From Verrucomicrobiaceae bacterium (GTDB taxonomy: Bacteria; Verrucomicrobiota; Verrucomicrobiia; Verrucomicrobiales; Verrucomicrobiaceae), in contig JABTUN010000001.1 in assembly GCA_015075365.1 (NCBI GenBank), forward strand, positions 558,001 to 622,000: DNA of 64,000 nt, given 5' to 3'. The notes beneath the pieces are model-generated. The model made no database searches. It was not told the DNA's origin and saw only the letters and a list, made by a program, of their open reading frames with translations. The position numbers and the translations under genes were made by a program. Shown piece after piece: positions 1 through 8,100 of the stretch. Every line of letters starts with the position of its first letter. The first letter of the stretch is position 1.

Positions 1-1076
1 TTGCTGATGACGTTGCTAGTGGTCTCGTCGGCGGCGTGGACCATCTTCGCGCCAGTGTCCTGATGCTGGCCGCTGTTGGCCAAGGCGATGCTGATGACCT
101 CGCCACGGGCACGGCGGCCTTTCATGATGACGCCGGGGTATTTCATGGTGAGGCGGCTGCCGATGTTGCAGTCGATCCAGCGCACTTCGGCGTCTTCGTG
201 GGCGATGCCGCGCTTGGTGACGAGGTTGAAGACGTTGCTGCTCCAGTTCTGCACGGTGACATACTGGATCTTTGCGCCTTTCATGGCGACGAGCTCGACG
301 ACGGCGCTGTGCAGGGTGGCGGTCTCAAACTTCGGCGCGGTGCAGCCTTCCATGTACATGACTTCCGCGCCTTCATCGGCGATGATGAGCGTGCGCTCGA
401 ACTGGCCGAACTGCTCGCTGTTGATGCGGAAGTAGGCCTGGAGCGGATGCTTCACCTTCACACCGGGCGGCACGTAGATGAACGAGCCGCCGCTGAAGAC
501 GGCGCTGTTGAGCGCGGAGAATTTGTTGTCGCCGGTGGGGATGACTTTGCCGAACCACTTCTTGAAGATCTCCGGGTATTTGTGCAGGCCTTCGGTGCTG
601 TTGACGAAGATGACGCCCTGCTCCTCGACGGCGGCTTTGATGTTCGAGTAGGCGGCCTCGCTGTCATACTGCGCCTCGACGCCGGCGAGGAATTTGCGTT
701 CCTGCTCGGGGATGCCGAGGCGGTCGAAGGTCTTCTTCACGTCCTCGGGCACCTCGTCCCAGGAGCGCTTCGGCTTCTGGCCGTCGCTGAGGTAGTAGCG
801 GAACTCGTCGAACTTGATGTTTTCGAGGTCCTTCGTGGCCCAATGCGTGGGCATGGGCTTTTCCTGGAAGACCTTCAAGGCTTTGTGCCGGAACTCGCGG
901 ATCCAATCGGGATCGCCCTTCACATCGGCGATGTAGTCGATGGTCTTTTCAGTGATGCCGAAGCCGGAGTCGAACTTGTTGCGCTCCGGGAAGGTGAAGT
1001 CGCCGACGCTATCGACGCGGATGTCGGAGATGTCGGGGACTTCGGTTTCAACGGGGGAATCGGGGGCGATGACCAT
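1..1076 (-). CDS. sufB: Fe-S cluster assembly scaffold protein SufB (C-terminus beyond window)
   Basis: SufB is the scaffold subunit of the cytosolic SufBCD complex, on which Fe-S clusters are built using energy from the SufC ATPase. The minus strand is open from an ATG at 1076 to the window edge, about 358 residues. It reads as typical SufB: an N-terminal segment ending in a [14 protein letters not shown] motif, a middle region with [14 protein letters not shown], a beta-helix core containing [18 protein letters not shown], and [16 protein letters not shown]. The last ~100 or more residues, including the SufD interface, lie outside the window. It follows sufC and a small membrane-protein gene on the same strand, so the order is fur-sufC-orf-sufB. 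The family call is firm. The start is the first ATG after the upstream gene, and no strong Shine-Dalgarno sequence is visible. Confidence 0.95.
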   Translation of the reverse strand, partial: MVIAPDSPVETEVPDISDIRVDSVGDFTFPERNKFDSGFGITEKTIDYIADVKGDPDWIREFRHKALKVFQEKPMPTHWATKDLENIKFDEFRYYLSDGQKPKRSWDEVPEDVKKTFDRLGIPEQERKFLAGVEAQYDSEAAYSNIKAAVEEQGVIFVNSTEGLHKYPEIFKKWFGKVIPTGDNKFSALNSAVFSGGSFIYVPPGVKVKHPLQAYFRINSEQFGQFERTLIIADEGAEVMYMEGCTAPKFETATLHSAVVELVAMKGAKIQYVTVQNWSSNVFNLVTKRGIAHEDAEVRWIDCNIGSRLTMKYPGVIMKGRRARGEVISIALANSGQHQDTGAKMVHAADETTSNVIS

Positions 1077-1087
1077 AAAGGGGAGGG

Positions 1088-1115
1088 AGTTTCAGGTTTA
1101 AAGTTTCAGGTTTAA
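1088..1115. repeat. Two tandem copies of a 14-bp unit between sufB and orf175
   Basis: The 14-bp unit AGTTTCAGGTTTAA occurs twice back to back (1088-1101 and 1102-1115). It sits in the 48-bp gap between the stop of the small membrane-protein gene and the sufB start, and much of it would be transcribed as sufB leader. It could be replication slippage or a boundary scar of the inserted gene. No function can be read from it. Confidence 0.8.
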
Positions 1116-1124
1116 AGTTGGCAG

Positions 1125-1652
1125 TCAGTCATCGTCTTCATCCTGATCAGGCGACGAAGGAGCGTGCTTTACAAGAAGATCGAGCAGTCGTTGCTGGTCG
1201 TCTGCGTCATTAAAAAAGCGACTTGGAAGCCAGTTTTGCCCTAGTTTAAGTTCAAGCAAGATCCCGGCAGAATCCACGATTCGCCAGCCGGTTATCTTAT
1301 CCCACGCAAACTGAGCCGTTGCCTCTGGCATTACGACTTGGAAACCTTTTTCATTAAACGTCCAGGTTTCGTTACGACCTCGGATTTCTTCAATTTTTTT
1401 ACGCCTGCGAACCCAAAGAAGGCAAATGATGAAAAAAGCATATCCAGCCAATAACAGTCCAAAATAGCCAAAGGCTAAAAGCAGTGGGTCTGCGTGGTGT
1501 CGATTCGTGGCACCCCACCAACTAAACAGTCCAAGGGCAGCGGCAATAAATAGACGAAGAACTCGCGATGGAAACTTTGAGGGACATAAGCGCATCACCT
1601 CACGAATGTAAGATTCGTCATACTTGATCGAAGCTGTAATTTCTTCGCTCAT
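1125..1652 (-). CDS. Small membrane protein, YcxB-like (175 aa), inside the suf operon
   Basis: This is a 175-residue protein with two adjacent hydrophobic segments (about residues 32-50 and 57-82), a basic stretch RRRKKIEE, and a C-terminal soluble domain of about 85 residues. The layout (paired helices, then an 'ETWTFNEKGFQV' start and a 'WDKITGWRIVD' beta segment) resembles the YcxB-like C-terminal domain found in uncharacterised Firmicutes and Verrucomicrobia proteins. The tail is very acidic (DQDEDDD). Its start is 8 bp after the sufC stop, so it is likely cotranscribed with suf. Its DNA is visibly more AT-rich than sufB and sufC and uses codons such as AAA, TTT and ATT much more, which suggests later acquisition. 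No role in Fe-S assembly can be inferred from the sequence. Confidence 0.75.
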   Translation of the reverse strand: MSEEITASIKYDESYIREVMRLCPSKFPSRVLRLFIAAALGLFSWWGATNRHHADPLLLAFGYFGLLLAGYAFFIICLLWVRRRKKIEEIRGRNETWTFNEKGFQVVMPEATAQFAWDKITGWRIVDSAGILLELKLGQNWLPSRFFNDADDQQRLLDLLVKHAPSSPDQDEDDD

Positions 1653-1660
1653 CGTTTCAG

Positions 1661-2419
1661 TTAGGCAGCCGCAGCCAAAGGCTCCTCAGTCACCCAGTCG
1701 TAGCCGCGTTCTTCGAGTTCGAGGGAGAGCTCTTTGCCGCCGGTTTTGACGATGCGGCCGTCTTTGAGGACGTGGACGATGTCGGGCTGGATGTAATTGA
1801 GCAGGCGCTGGTAATGGGTGATGACGAGGAAGCCGCGGTTCTCGCTGCGCATGGCGTTCACGCCGCGGGAGACGATCTTGAGGGCGTCGATGTCGAGGCC
1901 GGAGTCGGTTTCGTCGAGGATGGCGTATTTCGGCTCCAGCATCATGAGCTGGAGGATCTCGTTGCGCTTCTTTTCGCCGCCGGAGAAGCCTTCATTCACG
2001 CTGCGGCTGGTGAAGCTGCGGTCCATCTCGAGCTGGTCCATGCGGGCGTAGAGCTGCTTGTAAAATTTCACGGCGTCGATGTCCTCGCCCTTCGGCAGGC
2101 GGGCCTTCAGCGCGGCGCGGAGGAAGTTGGCGTTGCTGACGCCGGGGATCTCATGCGGATACTGGAAGGCGAGGAAGAGTCCGGCGCGGCTGCGGGCATC
2201 GACGGCCATGTCGAGGATGTTTTCGCCATCGAGGAGGACCTCGCCGCTGGTGACTTCGTAGTCTTCGTGGCCGCAGAGGACCTTGCTCAGCGTGCTCTTG
2301 CCGCTGCCGTTCGGGCCCATGATGGCGTGGACTTCACCGGGCTTGATGGTGAGGTTCAGGCCTTTGAGGATTTCGCGGCCGGGGATCTGGGCGTGGAGGT
2401 TTTTGATTTCGAGGGACAT
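1661..2419 (-). CDS. sufC: Fe-S cluster assembly ATPase SufC
   Basis: SufC is the ABC-type ATPase that energises SufBD during Fe-S cluster assembly in the cytosol. The 252-residue protein matches the usual SufC length. It has a Walker A motif GPNGSGKST (residues 35-43), a Q-loop near [12 protein letters not shown], the SufC-type signature [12 protein letters not shown], Walker [15 protein letters not shown] and the switch histidine in VITHYQRLL. The signature and the ETDSGLD sequence are characteristic of SufC rather than of transporters. It lies 24 bp after the fur-like gene and 8 bp before the membrane-protein gene, so the block is probably one operon controlled by the regulator. Confidence 0.97.
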   Translation of the reverse strand: MSLEIKNLHAQIPGREILKGLNLTIKPGEVHAIMGPNGSGKSTLSKVLCGHEDYEVTSGEVLLDGENILDMAVDARSRAGLFLAFQYPHEIPGVSNANFLRAALKARLPKGEDIDAVKFYKQLYARMDQLEMDRSFTSRSVNEGFSGGEKKRNEILQLMMLEPKYAILDETDSGLDIDALKIVSRGVNAMRSENRGFLVITHYQRLLNYIQPDIVHVLKDGRIVKTGGKELSLELEERGYDWVTEEPLAAAA

Positions 2420-2443
2420 GGAAAGGGGGTGGGGGATCAGGGA

Positions 2444-2902
2444 TTATTTGGCCGCGCAGGCATCGCAGGTGCCGTGGATGGCGAGGTCGGTGCGGGAGAT
2501 GCGGGTGCCTTTGGGGAGGTTCCAAAACTTGGCGGCGTCGAAATCGGCAGATGGGTGGGCGTCGATGACCTTGCCGCACGTCTCGCAGTGGAAATGGACG
2601 TGCTCGTGGAGGTTCGCGCAGTAGCGGGACTGGCCGCGCTCGAGGTGGACCTGCTTGATCAGCCCGGCGGAGGTGAGGTGGTCGAGGCAATTGTAAACCG
2701 TGGCCAGGGAGATGCCGGGGGATCGGGCCTTCACGCGGTCGAGGATGTCGTAGGCCGTGGGGTGGTCCGTGGAGGCGGCGAGCACGTCGAAGACCTCGCG
2801 GCGGTGGGGCGTGAGGCGCACGTCAGCCCCAAGGACGGCCATGCGGCACTCGAGGCCGGTGGGCTTCGAAGGGGCGCGGGTGGAGGTGGCAGAGGGTGTC
2901 AT
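2444..2902 (-). CDS. Fur/PerR-family metal-dependent transcriptional repressor
   Basis: This 152-residue Fur-family regulator probably controls the downstream suf genes in response to iron or oxidative stress. The N-terminal winged helix includes LTPHRREVFDVL and the recognition region ISLATVYNCLDHL (about residues 64-76). The metal/dimerisation domain carries HVHFHCETCG with Cys106 and Cys109, and a second CxxC at Cys146 and Cys149 near the C-terminus, together a structural zinc site as in PerR/Fur. The first ~20 residues are low-complexity and may be an over-extended start, with Met21 as an alternative. Whether it senses iron, peroxide or zinc cannot be decided. Position at the head of sufC-sufB suggests a role like iron- or redox-dependent suf control. 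A palindrome directly upstream suggests autoregulation. Confidence 0.92.
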   Translation of the reverse strand: MTPSATSTRAPSKPTGLECRMAVLGADVRLTPHRREVFDVLAASTDHPTAYDILDRVKARSPGISLATVYNCLDHLTSAGLIKQVHLERGQSRYCANLHEHVHFHCETCGKVIDAHPSADFDAAKFWNLPKGTRISRTDLAIHGTCDACAAK

Positions 2903-2908
2903 GACGGT

Positions 2909-2935
2909 TTAGAATTAGAATTGGAATGATTCTAA
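2909..2935 (-). promoter_or_regulatory. Candidate Fur/PerR operator upstream of the fur-suf operon
   Basis: A perfect inverted repeat TTAGAAT-N7-ATTCTAA spans 2915-2935, and a third TTAGAAT half-site overlaps its edge at 2909-2915. The start codon of the Fur-family gene is at 2902, so the palindrome begins about 12 bp upstream. It is AT-rich in a GC-rich context and resembles Fur/PerR-type boxes in composition, but the spacer is 7 bp rather than the 1 bp of the classic 7-1-7 box. It may overlap the -10 region. The assignment is inferred from position and symmetry. Confidence 0.5.
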
Positions 2936-3041
2936 ATGACCTCGCTACGCGGGTATGGCAAGCTCTGGATGCGACTTTTTGCCTAGGATGGAGGTAAGCG
3001 GCCCTGCCACAGTACCAACTGGGGGCCCACGCACTGCCCTG

Positions 3042-3163
3042 GCAGGCTGCTGAAAAACGCCATCACCGGCCACTGGCCGGTGCTACAGCAGCGCCAGCAC
3101 CTGCGCTGTAGATCGGGGCAGTGACCCGGTCCGCAGGTCTTGCGGTGTTCTTCAGCAGCCTGC
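3042..3163. repeat. 122-bp element with 20-bp terminal inverted repeats (MITE-like)
   Basis: This intergenic element fills much of the 358-bp gap between the regulator and the hydrolase gene. The left end GCAGGCTGCTGAAAAACGCC (3042-3061) and the reverse complement of the right end (3144-3163) match at 18 of 20 positions. Inside are a short hairpin CACCGGCC-ACT-GGCCGGTG and an imperfect one with CTACAG...CTGTAG arms. There is no ORF and no obvious target-site duplication. The ends look like insertion-sequence ends, so a non-autonomous element is the simplest reading. The rest of the gap (2936-3041, 3164-3260) shows nothing else convincing apart from presumed promoters. Confidence 0.6.
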
Positions 3164-3260
3164 TAGCATCGCCTACACCGCCGCGAGGAGGGTTTCCAGG
3201 CCGCCCATGCCCATCCCCCTCGTTGACAGACTGGAACCGCGTCCGCCATGATGCCGTGCC

Positions 3261-4292
3261 ATGCGCCTTCTCCTCCTCCCCGCCCTGATCGCCACCCTTT
3301 CCCCCGTCCTGCTTCAAGCCGAAGGCCAGCGCTATGAACTGACCGCCCGTGCCAGCGAGATCGACCCGCGGGCAAGGCCGCATCCGGAGATCGGCTTTGT
3401 TTTTGAGTCCAAAGGCAAGCCTGCGGACATCCAGCATGCCAGTGTGGACACACGCGTGCCCCCCCGGGGAAAGCTCGCCATCTGGCTCATGGGCCATAGC
3501 GCGGGCCTGTTCGAGCGCCTCAACAGCTATGGCATCCACGCGATCCGTGTTCACTATGCGAACGGCTGGTTCGGCCAGTTCGGCAACAAGTCACCGGGCG
3601 AGGATGGTCTGCTGCTGGGCAATATCCGCCTCGAAGCGGCCACGGGCGAGGACTTCAGCCCGCTGGTGGAGGTTCCGAAGCCGGACGGCATGATGGAGCG
3701 CGCGTTCCAGTTCGTGAAGTGGCTGTCGAAAAAGAACCCGGAGGGCAGATGGGAGCAGTTTCTCAGCGCCGACGGCAAAGGCATCGACTGGAGCAAGGTG
3801 ATCATCACCGGCAGCTCGCATGGCAGCACGACGGCGGCGCGTTTTGCGAAGCATCAACGCGTGGACCGCGTCGTGATGTTCTGCGGCCCGCGCGATCAAC
3901 ATGAGCAATGGCAGGCGCTGCCCTCCGCCACGCCAGCGAACCGCTTCTTCGGCTTCTCCCATGTGCTCGATGGCGGCTGGAGCGGCGACCACTACTGCCG
4001 CTCGTGGGAACTGCTGGGCCTGCATGCCTTTGGCCCCATCGTGAATGTCGATCGCATGACGCCGCCGTATCAAAACACACGCCGGCTCATCACCGACGCG
4101 GATGTGAAGGGCGATGACAAGCGCGCCCACAGCTGTGTGGTGCCCGGCAGCGCATCACCCAAGTCGGCAGACGGCCAGTTTCTGCACGAGGCCGTGTGGA
4201 CCTATCTTTTCACCCACCCTGTCGAAGAAACGGGCAGCGCCACGCCGCCCGACGAGGATTGTGAAAAAGATCTGCTGCCGAAGCAGAAGTGA
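3261..4292 (+). CDS. Secreted alpha/beta-hydrolase-like protein (343 aa)
   Basis: An N-terminal hydrophobic stretch with a cleavage-like end (LLQAEG, about residue 20) indicates Sec export. The core contains a short strand followed by VIITGSSHGSTTAARFAKH, a G-x-S-x-G-like nucleophile elbow (GSSHGS), and a downstream FCGPRDQHEQW segment, as in alpha/beta hydrolases. A late histidine such as FLHEAVW or RAHSC could complete a triad. The elbow and the 'FCGPRDQ' segment recall the BPSS1187-type uncharacterised hydrolase family, but that is only an impression. Substrate is unknown. It is a single gene, converging on the PH-domain gene, with a palindromic repeat in between. Confidence 0.7.
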   Translation: MRLLLLPALIATLSPVLLQAEGQRYELTARASEIDPRARPHPEIGFVFESKGKPADIQHASVDTRVPPRGKLAIWLMGHSAGLFERLNSYGIHAIRVHYANGWFGQFGNKSPGEDGLLLGNIRLEAATGEDFSPLVEVPKPDGMMERAFQFVKWLSKKNPEGRWEQFLSADGKGIDWSKVIITGSSHGSTTAARFAKHQRVDRVVMFCGPRDQHEQWQALPSATPANRFFGFSHVLDGGWSGDHYCRSWELLGLHAFGPIVNVDRMTPPYQNTRRLITDADVKGDDKRAHSCVVPGSASPKSADGQFLHEAVWTYLFTHPVEETGSATPPDEDCEKDLLPKQK

Positions 4293-4321
4293 CCGGCGAC
4301 TCTACGACGGAAACAACGGAG

Positions 4322-4483
4322 CAGTGGAGTGATGGAGTCTTGAAACCCTGGAGGCAGTTCCAAAACCTCCGAATCACTCGTTCTGGCGAACGAGCCTACG
4401 AGGCGCAGCGCAGGCGCATTCGCCAGAATGCGAGGGGTTTTGCAACGGCTCCCAATACTCCATTTCTCCAGCACTCCACCGCC
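4322..4483. repeat. Nested palindromic element between convergent genes
   Basis: This is a ~160-bp imperfect inverted repeat. The outer arms are GTGGAGTGATGGAGTCTTG-like at about 4325-4342 and the reverse complement of the sequence at about 4456-4482. Inside are two perfect hairpins: CTCGTTC-TGGC-GAACGAG (4377-4394) and CGCATTC-GCCA-GAATGCG (4415-4432). Their loops TGGC and GCCA are complementary. It sits between the stops of two convergent genes and might act as a bidirectional terminator or be a small repeat element. There is no ORF. Confidence 0.7.
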
Positions 4484-4486
4484 GTC

Positions 4487-5032
4487 TTAGCTCAGCGTCG
4501 CGCCATCGTCGTGACTGTCCACGTCCAGCTCGCGCACGCGTTTACGGTCGCGCTCCGTCTGGACAGCCGCGCGCAACTTCTCCCGCACACTCTCCACGTC
4601 CGGGATCGCCAGCATGGAAATCTGGGAATGCGTGGCGTCGGAGGTGATCATCGTGAGATTGCCCAGGCCCACGAGACGCAGCAGGAAAGGCTGTTCCATG
4701 GCATAGTCCTTCACCCGGTAGAGTTCCAGCTCGTCCACTCGGCGGCTGAAGACGCCGGTGCGGATGCGCAGGCGCTGGGAGGTCAGCTCGTAGGTCGTGC
4801 ATTTCGTCACCCACCAGCGCACCAGCCACATCACCGCCGGCACCACCAGCGCCGCGTACAGCAGCGCCCCGCCTGCGATCAGCGACAGCGTGCCGGCCAC
4901 CACGATCCCCGCCGCCAGCAGCGCGCAGAAGAAGTAGAACCAGAAATGCACCCACTGGGAGGTGTGGCCGCTCCACAGGATGGATTCGGCAGGCGCGGAG
5001 GAGGAGGCTGGGGGGGAGTCGTCAGCGGGCAT
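4487..5032 (-). CDS. Membrane protein with bacterial PH domain (bPH2, YdbS/YdbT-like)
   Basis: This is a protein of about 181 residues, starting at the ATG at 5032. An ATG further upstream would overlap the 3' end of the neighbouring gene. Two hydrophobic helices (WVHFWFYFFCALLAAGIVVAGTL and GALLYAALVVPAVMWLVRWW) are followed by a bacterial PH domain with the typical TTYELTSQRLRIRTGVFSRRVDELELYRVKDY and LGNLTMITSDAT motifs. Proteins of this type are membrane-anchored and uncharacterised; YdbS/YdbT in Bacillus give resistance to some antimicrobials. It lies about 84 bp downstream of the giant transglutaminase gene on the same strand and could be its last operon partner. Confidence 0.85.
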   Translation of the reverse strand: MPADDSPPASSSAPAESILWSGHTSQWVHFWFYFFCALLAAGIVVAGTLSLIAGGALLYAALVVPAVMWLVRWWVTKCTTYELTSQRLRIRTGVFSRRVDELELYRVKDYAMEQPFLLRLVGLGNLTMITSDATHSQISMLAIPDVESVREKLRAAVQTERDRKRVRELDVDSHDDGATLS

Positions 5033-5115
5033 GGCGTGCGTGGTGTTGGAGTTCTCAGAACGCCGCGTACAGTTCAAGGGCCGCGTCAAAGCGCAAGCGG
5101 GGAAACGAGGAGCGG

Positions 5116-8100
5116 TCACGGGGCGATCTTTTTCAGCAATGCCGTGGCCTCGTGGTAAAAGCGCTCGTCGTGGCAGTGCCGCAGGTAAACGCGCAGCGGC
5201 TCCACAGCCTCTTTTTCACGCTTGAGCTCCACGAGCGAGCGCGCCTGGATCCAGTAGTTGGAGTAAAAGGTGGGATGTGCGCGGTTGGCCTCCTCAGAGG
5301 CCTTCAAGGCGGCGGGCCAGTCTTTGCGCAGCATGGCGGAGATCATCGTGTGATTGAGCGCCTCGTGCGGGTCTGGATAGGCGGTGCGCAGGAAGGATTC
5401 CCACTCCGGAGGGATCAGCGCGGGGTCCTCGAGCACCCAGGCGAGTTGCCAGGCGTGGAACGCGGCGCCTGAATCACGCCCGGTCCAGCTTTCGAGCACG
5501 CTCTCCCGCACGGCGTCTCGAGCGGCCTCGACGGCGAGCTCCGCCTCCGCGTCACGCCCTGTGAGGCGCAGCGCGGGGATGACAGTGGTCAACGAGCCGG
5601 GGTGCATCATCTGGTCCGCGTCCATGCGGTCGAGCGCGGCGCTGACGGATGCCTTGTTGCGTGCGCGCATGGCCTGCACGAGGTCCATGAGGCGCAGCCG
5701 TCCCTCATGGCCGCCGGTTTTCATCTGCTGGAGCACAGCGGCGACATCCAGGGGCTGCCCGGTGCGCACGGCAATGCGCGATTCGATGGAGCGGATGAGC
5801 GAGTAGGTGCGCGGCATGGCGGCGGAGTCCTTCCAGGACTTCCAGGCTTCAAACAGGACCGCGCGCTCCTCCATGCTGTCGAGGTCCGTGGCGTCCGCCA
5901 GCAGCGAGCAGACCTGGACGCGCGACTCGTCATCACGCGCGGCGGCGGCGGCGGCCTGGATGACCGCGCGCCGGACCGGCCAGGTGCCGCTGGCGTCATC
6001 CTCGGAGCAGGCGTTGACATAGCTGCTCCAGATGTCGAGGCTGGACCGGTCGTAGAAGCCCTCCTTCGCGCGTTGCGCCGTCCAGCGGCGCAGGACATTG
6101 GCACCGACCATTTCGGAGTCAAACTCGCCGACAATACGCGGCGCGTCCTTCATGGGGCTGGTCAAATCCTGCTGGTGCGCGTCCATCACCACCCTGGCGA
6201 TGCCCTCATGCACGGGGATGAGTTTTTTGACTCCGGACAGATCCTTCACCAGGCCAAGGCGCAGGCTCTGAAAGGCCGCCGCCTGACTGCCGGCGGGCTT
6301 TGGCAGCCTGCCGAGCACGGCGATGATCTTTTCCAGGCCGGCAATGTCCCCCTCAAAAAGGCAGCGCCGCGCCATCATGGGAGTGAGATGCACCAGCAGA
6401 TCCTTGTTCTCTTTTTTACGGAAGGTCTCCAGCACGGAACGGATGGAGTCCTCCGACTTCGGGTCAAAATCCCGCACGGCGTCGAGCATCTCGTAATAAT
6501 CGCGCGAAAAGGAGGAGATGATGTTCTCCGGCACACGAGAATGATAGCGCCGGTGATCCGAGCGCAGATCCATCTGGTGCAGGGCCACGGCGGCCACGCG
6601 CATGGTGCCGTCCTTCATCTCCGCCGGGGCGGACTTGTCCTCCAACACGTCGAGCACGGCGCGGTCGAACTGCTCCAGGGTCAGGGCCTGCGCGCGGAGC
6701 CAGCCGGCCAGGCCCTGGTTCCACCAGAGCAGCAACTGATCCGCCGGACGCGCGGCCTGCGAGGCAGCGAGCAGCCGCAGCTTGATCAAGTCATTGGGGT
6801 GCAACTCGTCGGGCGACTCCAGTTGCTCCAGCGCCTCGTCATCAAGCTTTTCCGGGCGCGCATGCGGGAACCACGGCGGCGTGTGCTTTTTCAACCAACG
6901 AACGACCGCCTCCTGCACCTCGGAGCCGGCCGCGGCACCGGAGAGCAGGTTTTTGAGTTTTTTGACGGCGTCCTCATCCTCGCGGATCGCCGGATGGTCC
7001 AGTTCCCGCTCCACCAGCGGGCGGATTTCCCTGTCCCTCTTCAACTCGTGCAACAAATCAGCCAGGATCGAGACGGAGCGGCCGCGGTCCGTCTGCTCAT
7101 CGGACTTCAGGATGGTGAAAAGCCTCTCAGCAGCCTCCGGCAGCTCTTTTTTCAACTGAACGGCCAAAATGCCCCAGAGCCGCGCCATCACGCCGCTGAC
7201 CGCATGCTCGTCCTGCGGGAAATCTTTGAAGTAGAGATGCACCTCATCCAAAGCCTCCTCCGCGCGATCCGTGTCCATCAGGCTGACGGTGAGATGCATG
7301 GCCCGCGCGCGCGCCTGGTCCTCCTGCATGGGCCGTAGCGGACGCAGGAGGCTGGCGGCGAATTTCAACAGCTCCGTCCGCTTGCCGGGAAACAACTGCG
7401 GAAACCTGTAAACACACATCCAGGCCGTGTCGATGCCGCGCGCGGGCTGCCAGCGCGCATTGTGCGCGAATCTGCGCAGAATCCGGCCCGCCTGCTCCGG
7501 ACTGCGAGCTTCGACGGCCTCCTGCAGGCCCGCCCCCTCGCTCTCCGGGTCCGTGACGAGCGGCTCAACCGGCGTCTCCTCAATGGAGAGGCTGGCGGCC
7601 AGAGCCAGCCAGTCCTTCCACCACACGGGCGGCGACTTCCACCGGTTCAGGCCGTCTTTTTCCCGCGCGGCGATGTCGAGCATCTCCATGAGGATCGCCG
7701 GCATGTCGCTGTGTTTGAGAAGGAATTCACGGCTCGTCTGCACCACGCCCATGAGGCGGACGGCCTCCTGGGGATCACCCTGCTCCAGCAGCAGGTGCGC
7801 CGCGCGCGCGAGGCCGTCCCCAGCGCTGGCATAGCCCTTCAGCTTTTCCAACTTCCGGAGGGAGGCAAGCACGCGCGGCCAGTCGCCGAGCTGCTGGTGA
7901 AAATCCGCGGCGCGGGTGGCGCAACTCGTGCGGAAGGACTCGGGCATGTCCTTGTCCGCCAGCAGTTCGTCAAAAATCGCCGCAGCCTTCTTCGCATCCC
8001 CCAGCCGTTCCCCGTGCATGCGCCCCTCGAAGAAACGCAGCTCGTAGAGGTTGTCGTCCGTCACGGGCAGCCTGCGGCCCAGTTCGATGAGCTTCAGCAG

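Noticed and set aside
1772..2929. Plus-strand open frame over sufC and the fur-like gene
   Set aside because: It spans two unmistakable minus-strand genes and has no domain.
4289..5158. 289-codon plus-strand ORF through the palindrome and the PH-domain gene
   Set aside because: Composition (His/Gln/Arg-rich) and overlap with a conserved minus-strand gene indicate a shadow.
5602..7338. Long plus-strand open frame over the transglutaminase gene (578 codons)
   Set aside because: It is antisense to a clearly coding frame with domains; high-GC DNA leaves the opposite frame open. The translation is low-complexity and His/Gly/Arg/Leu-rich.
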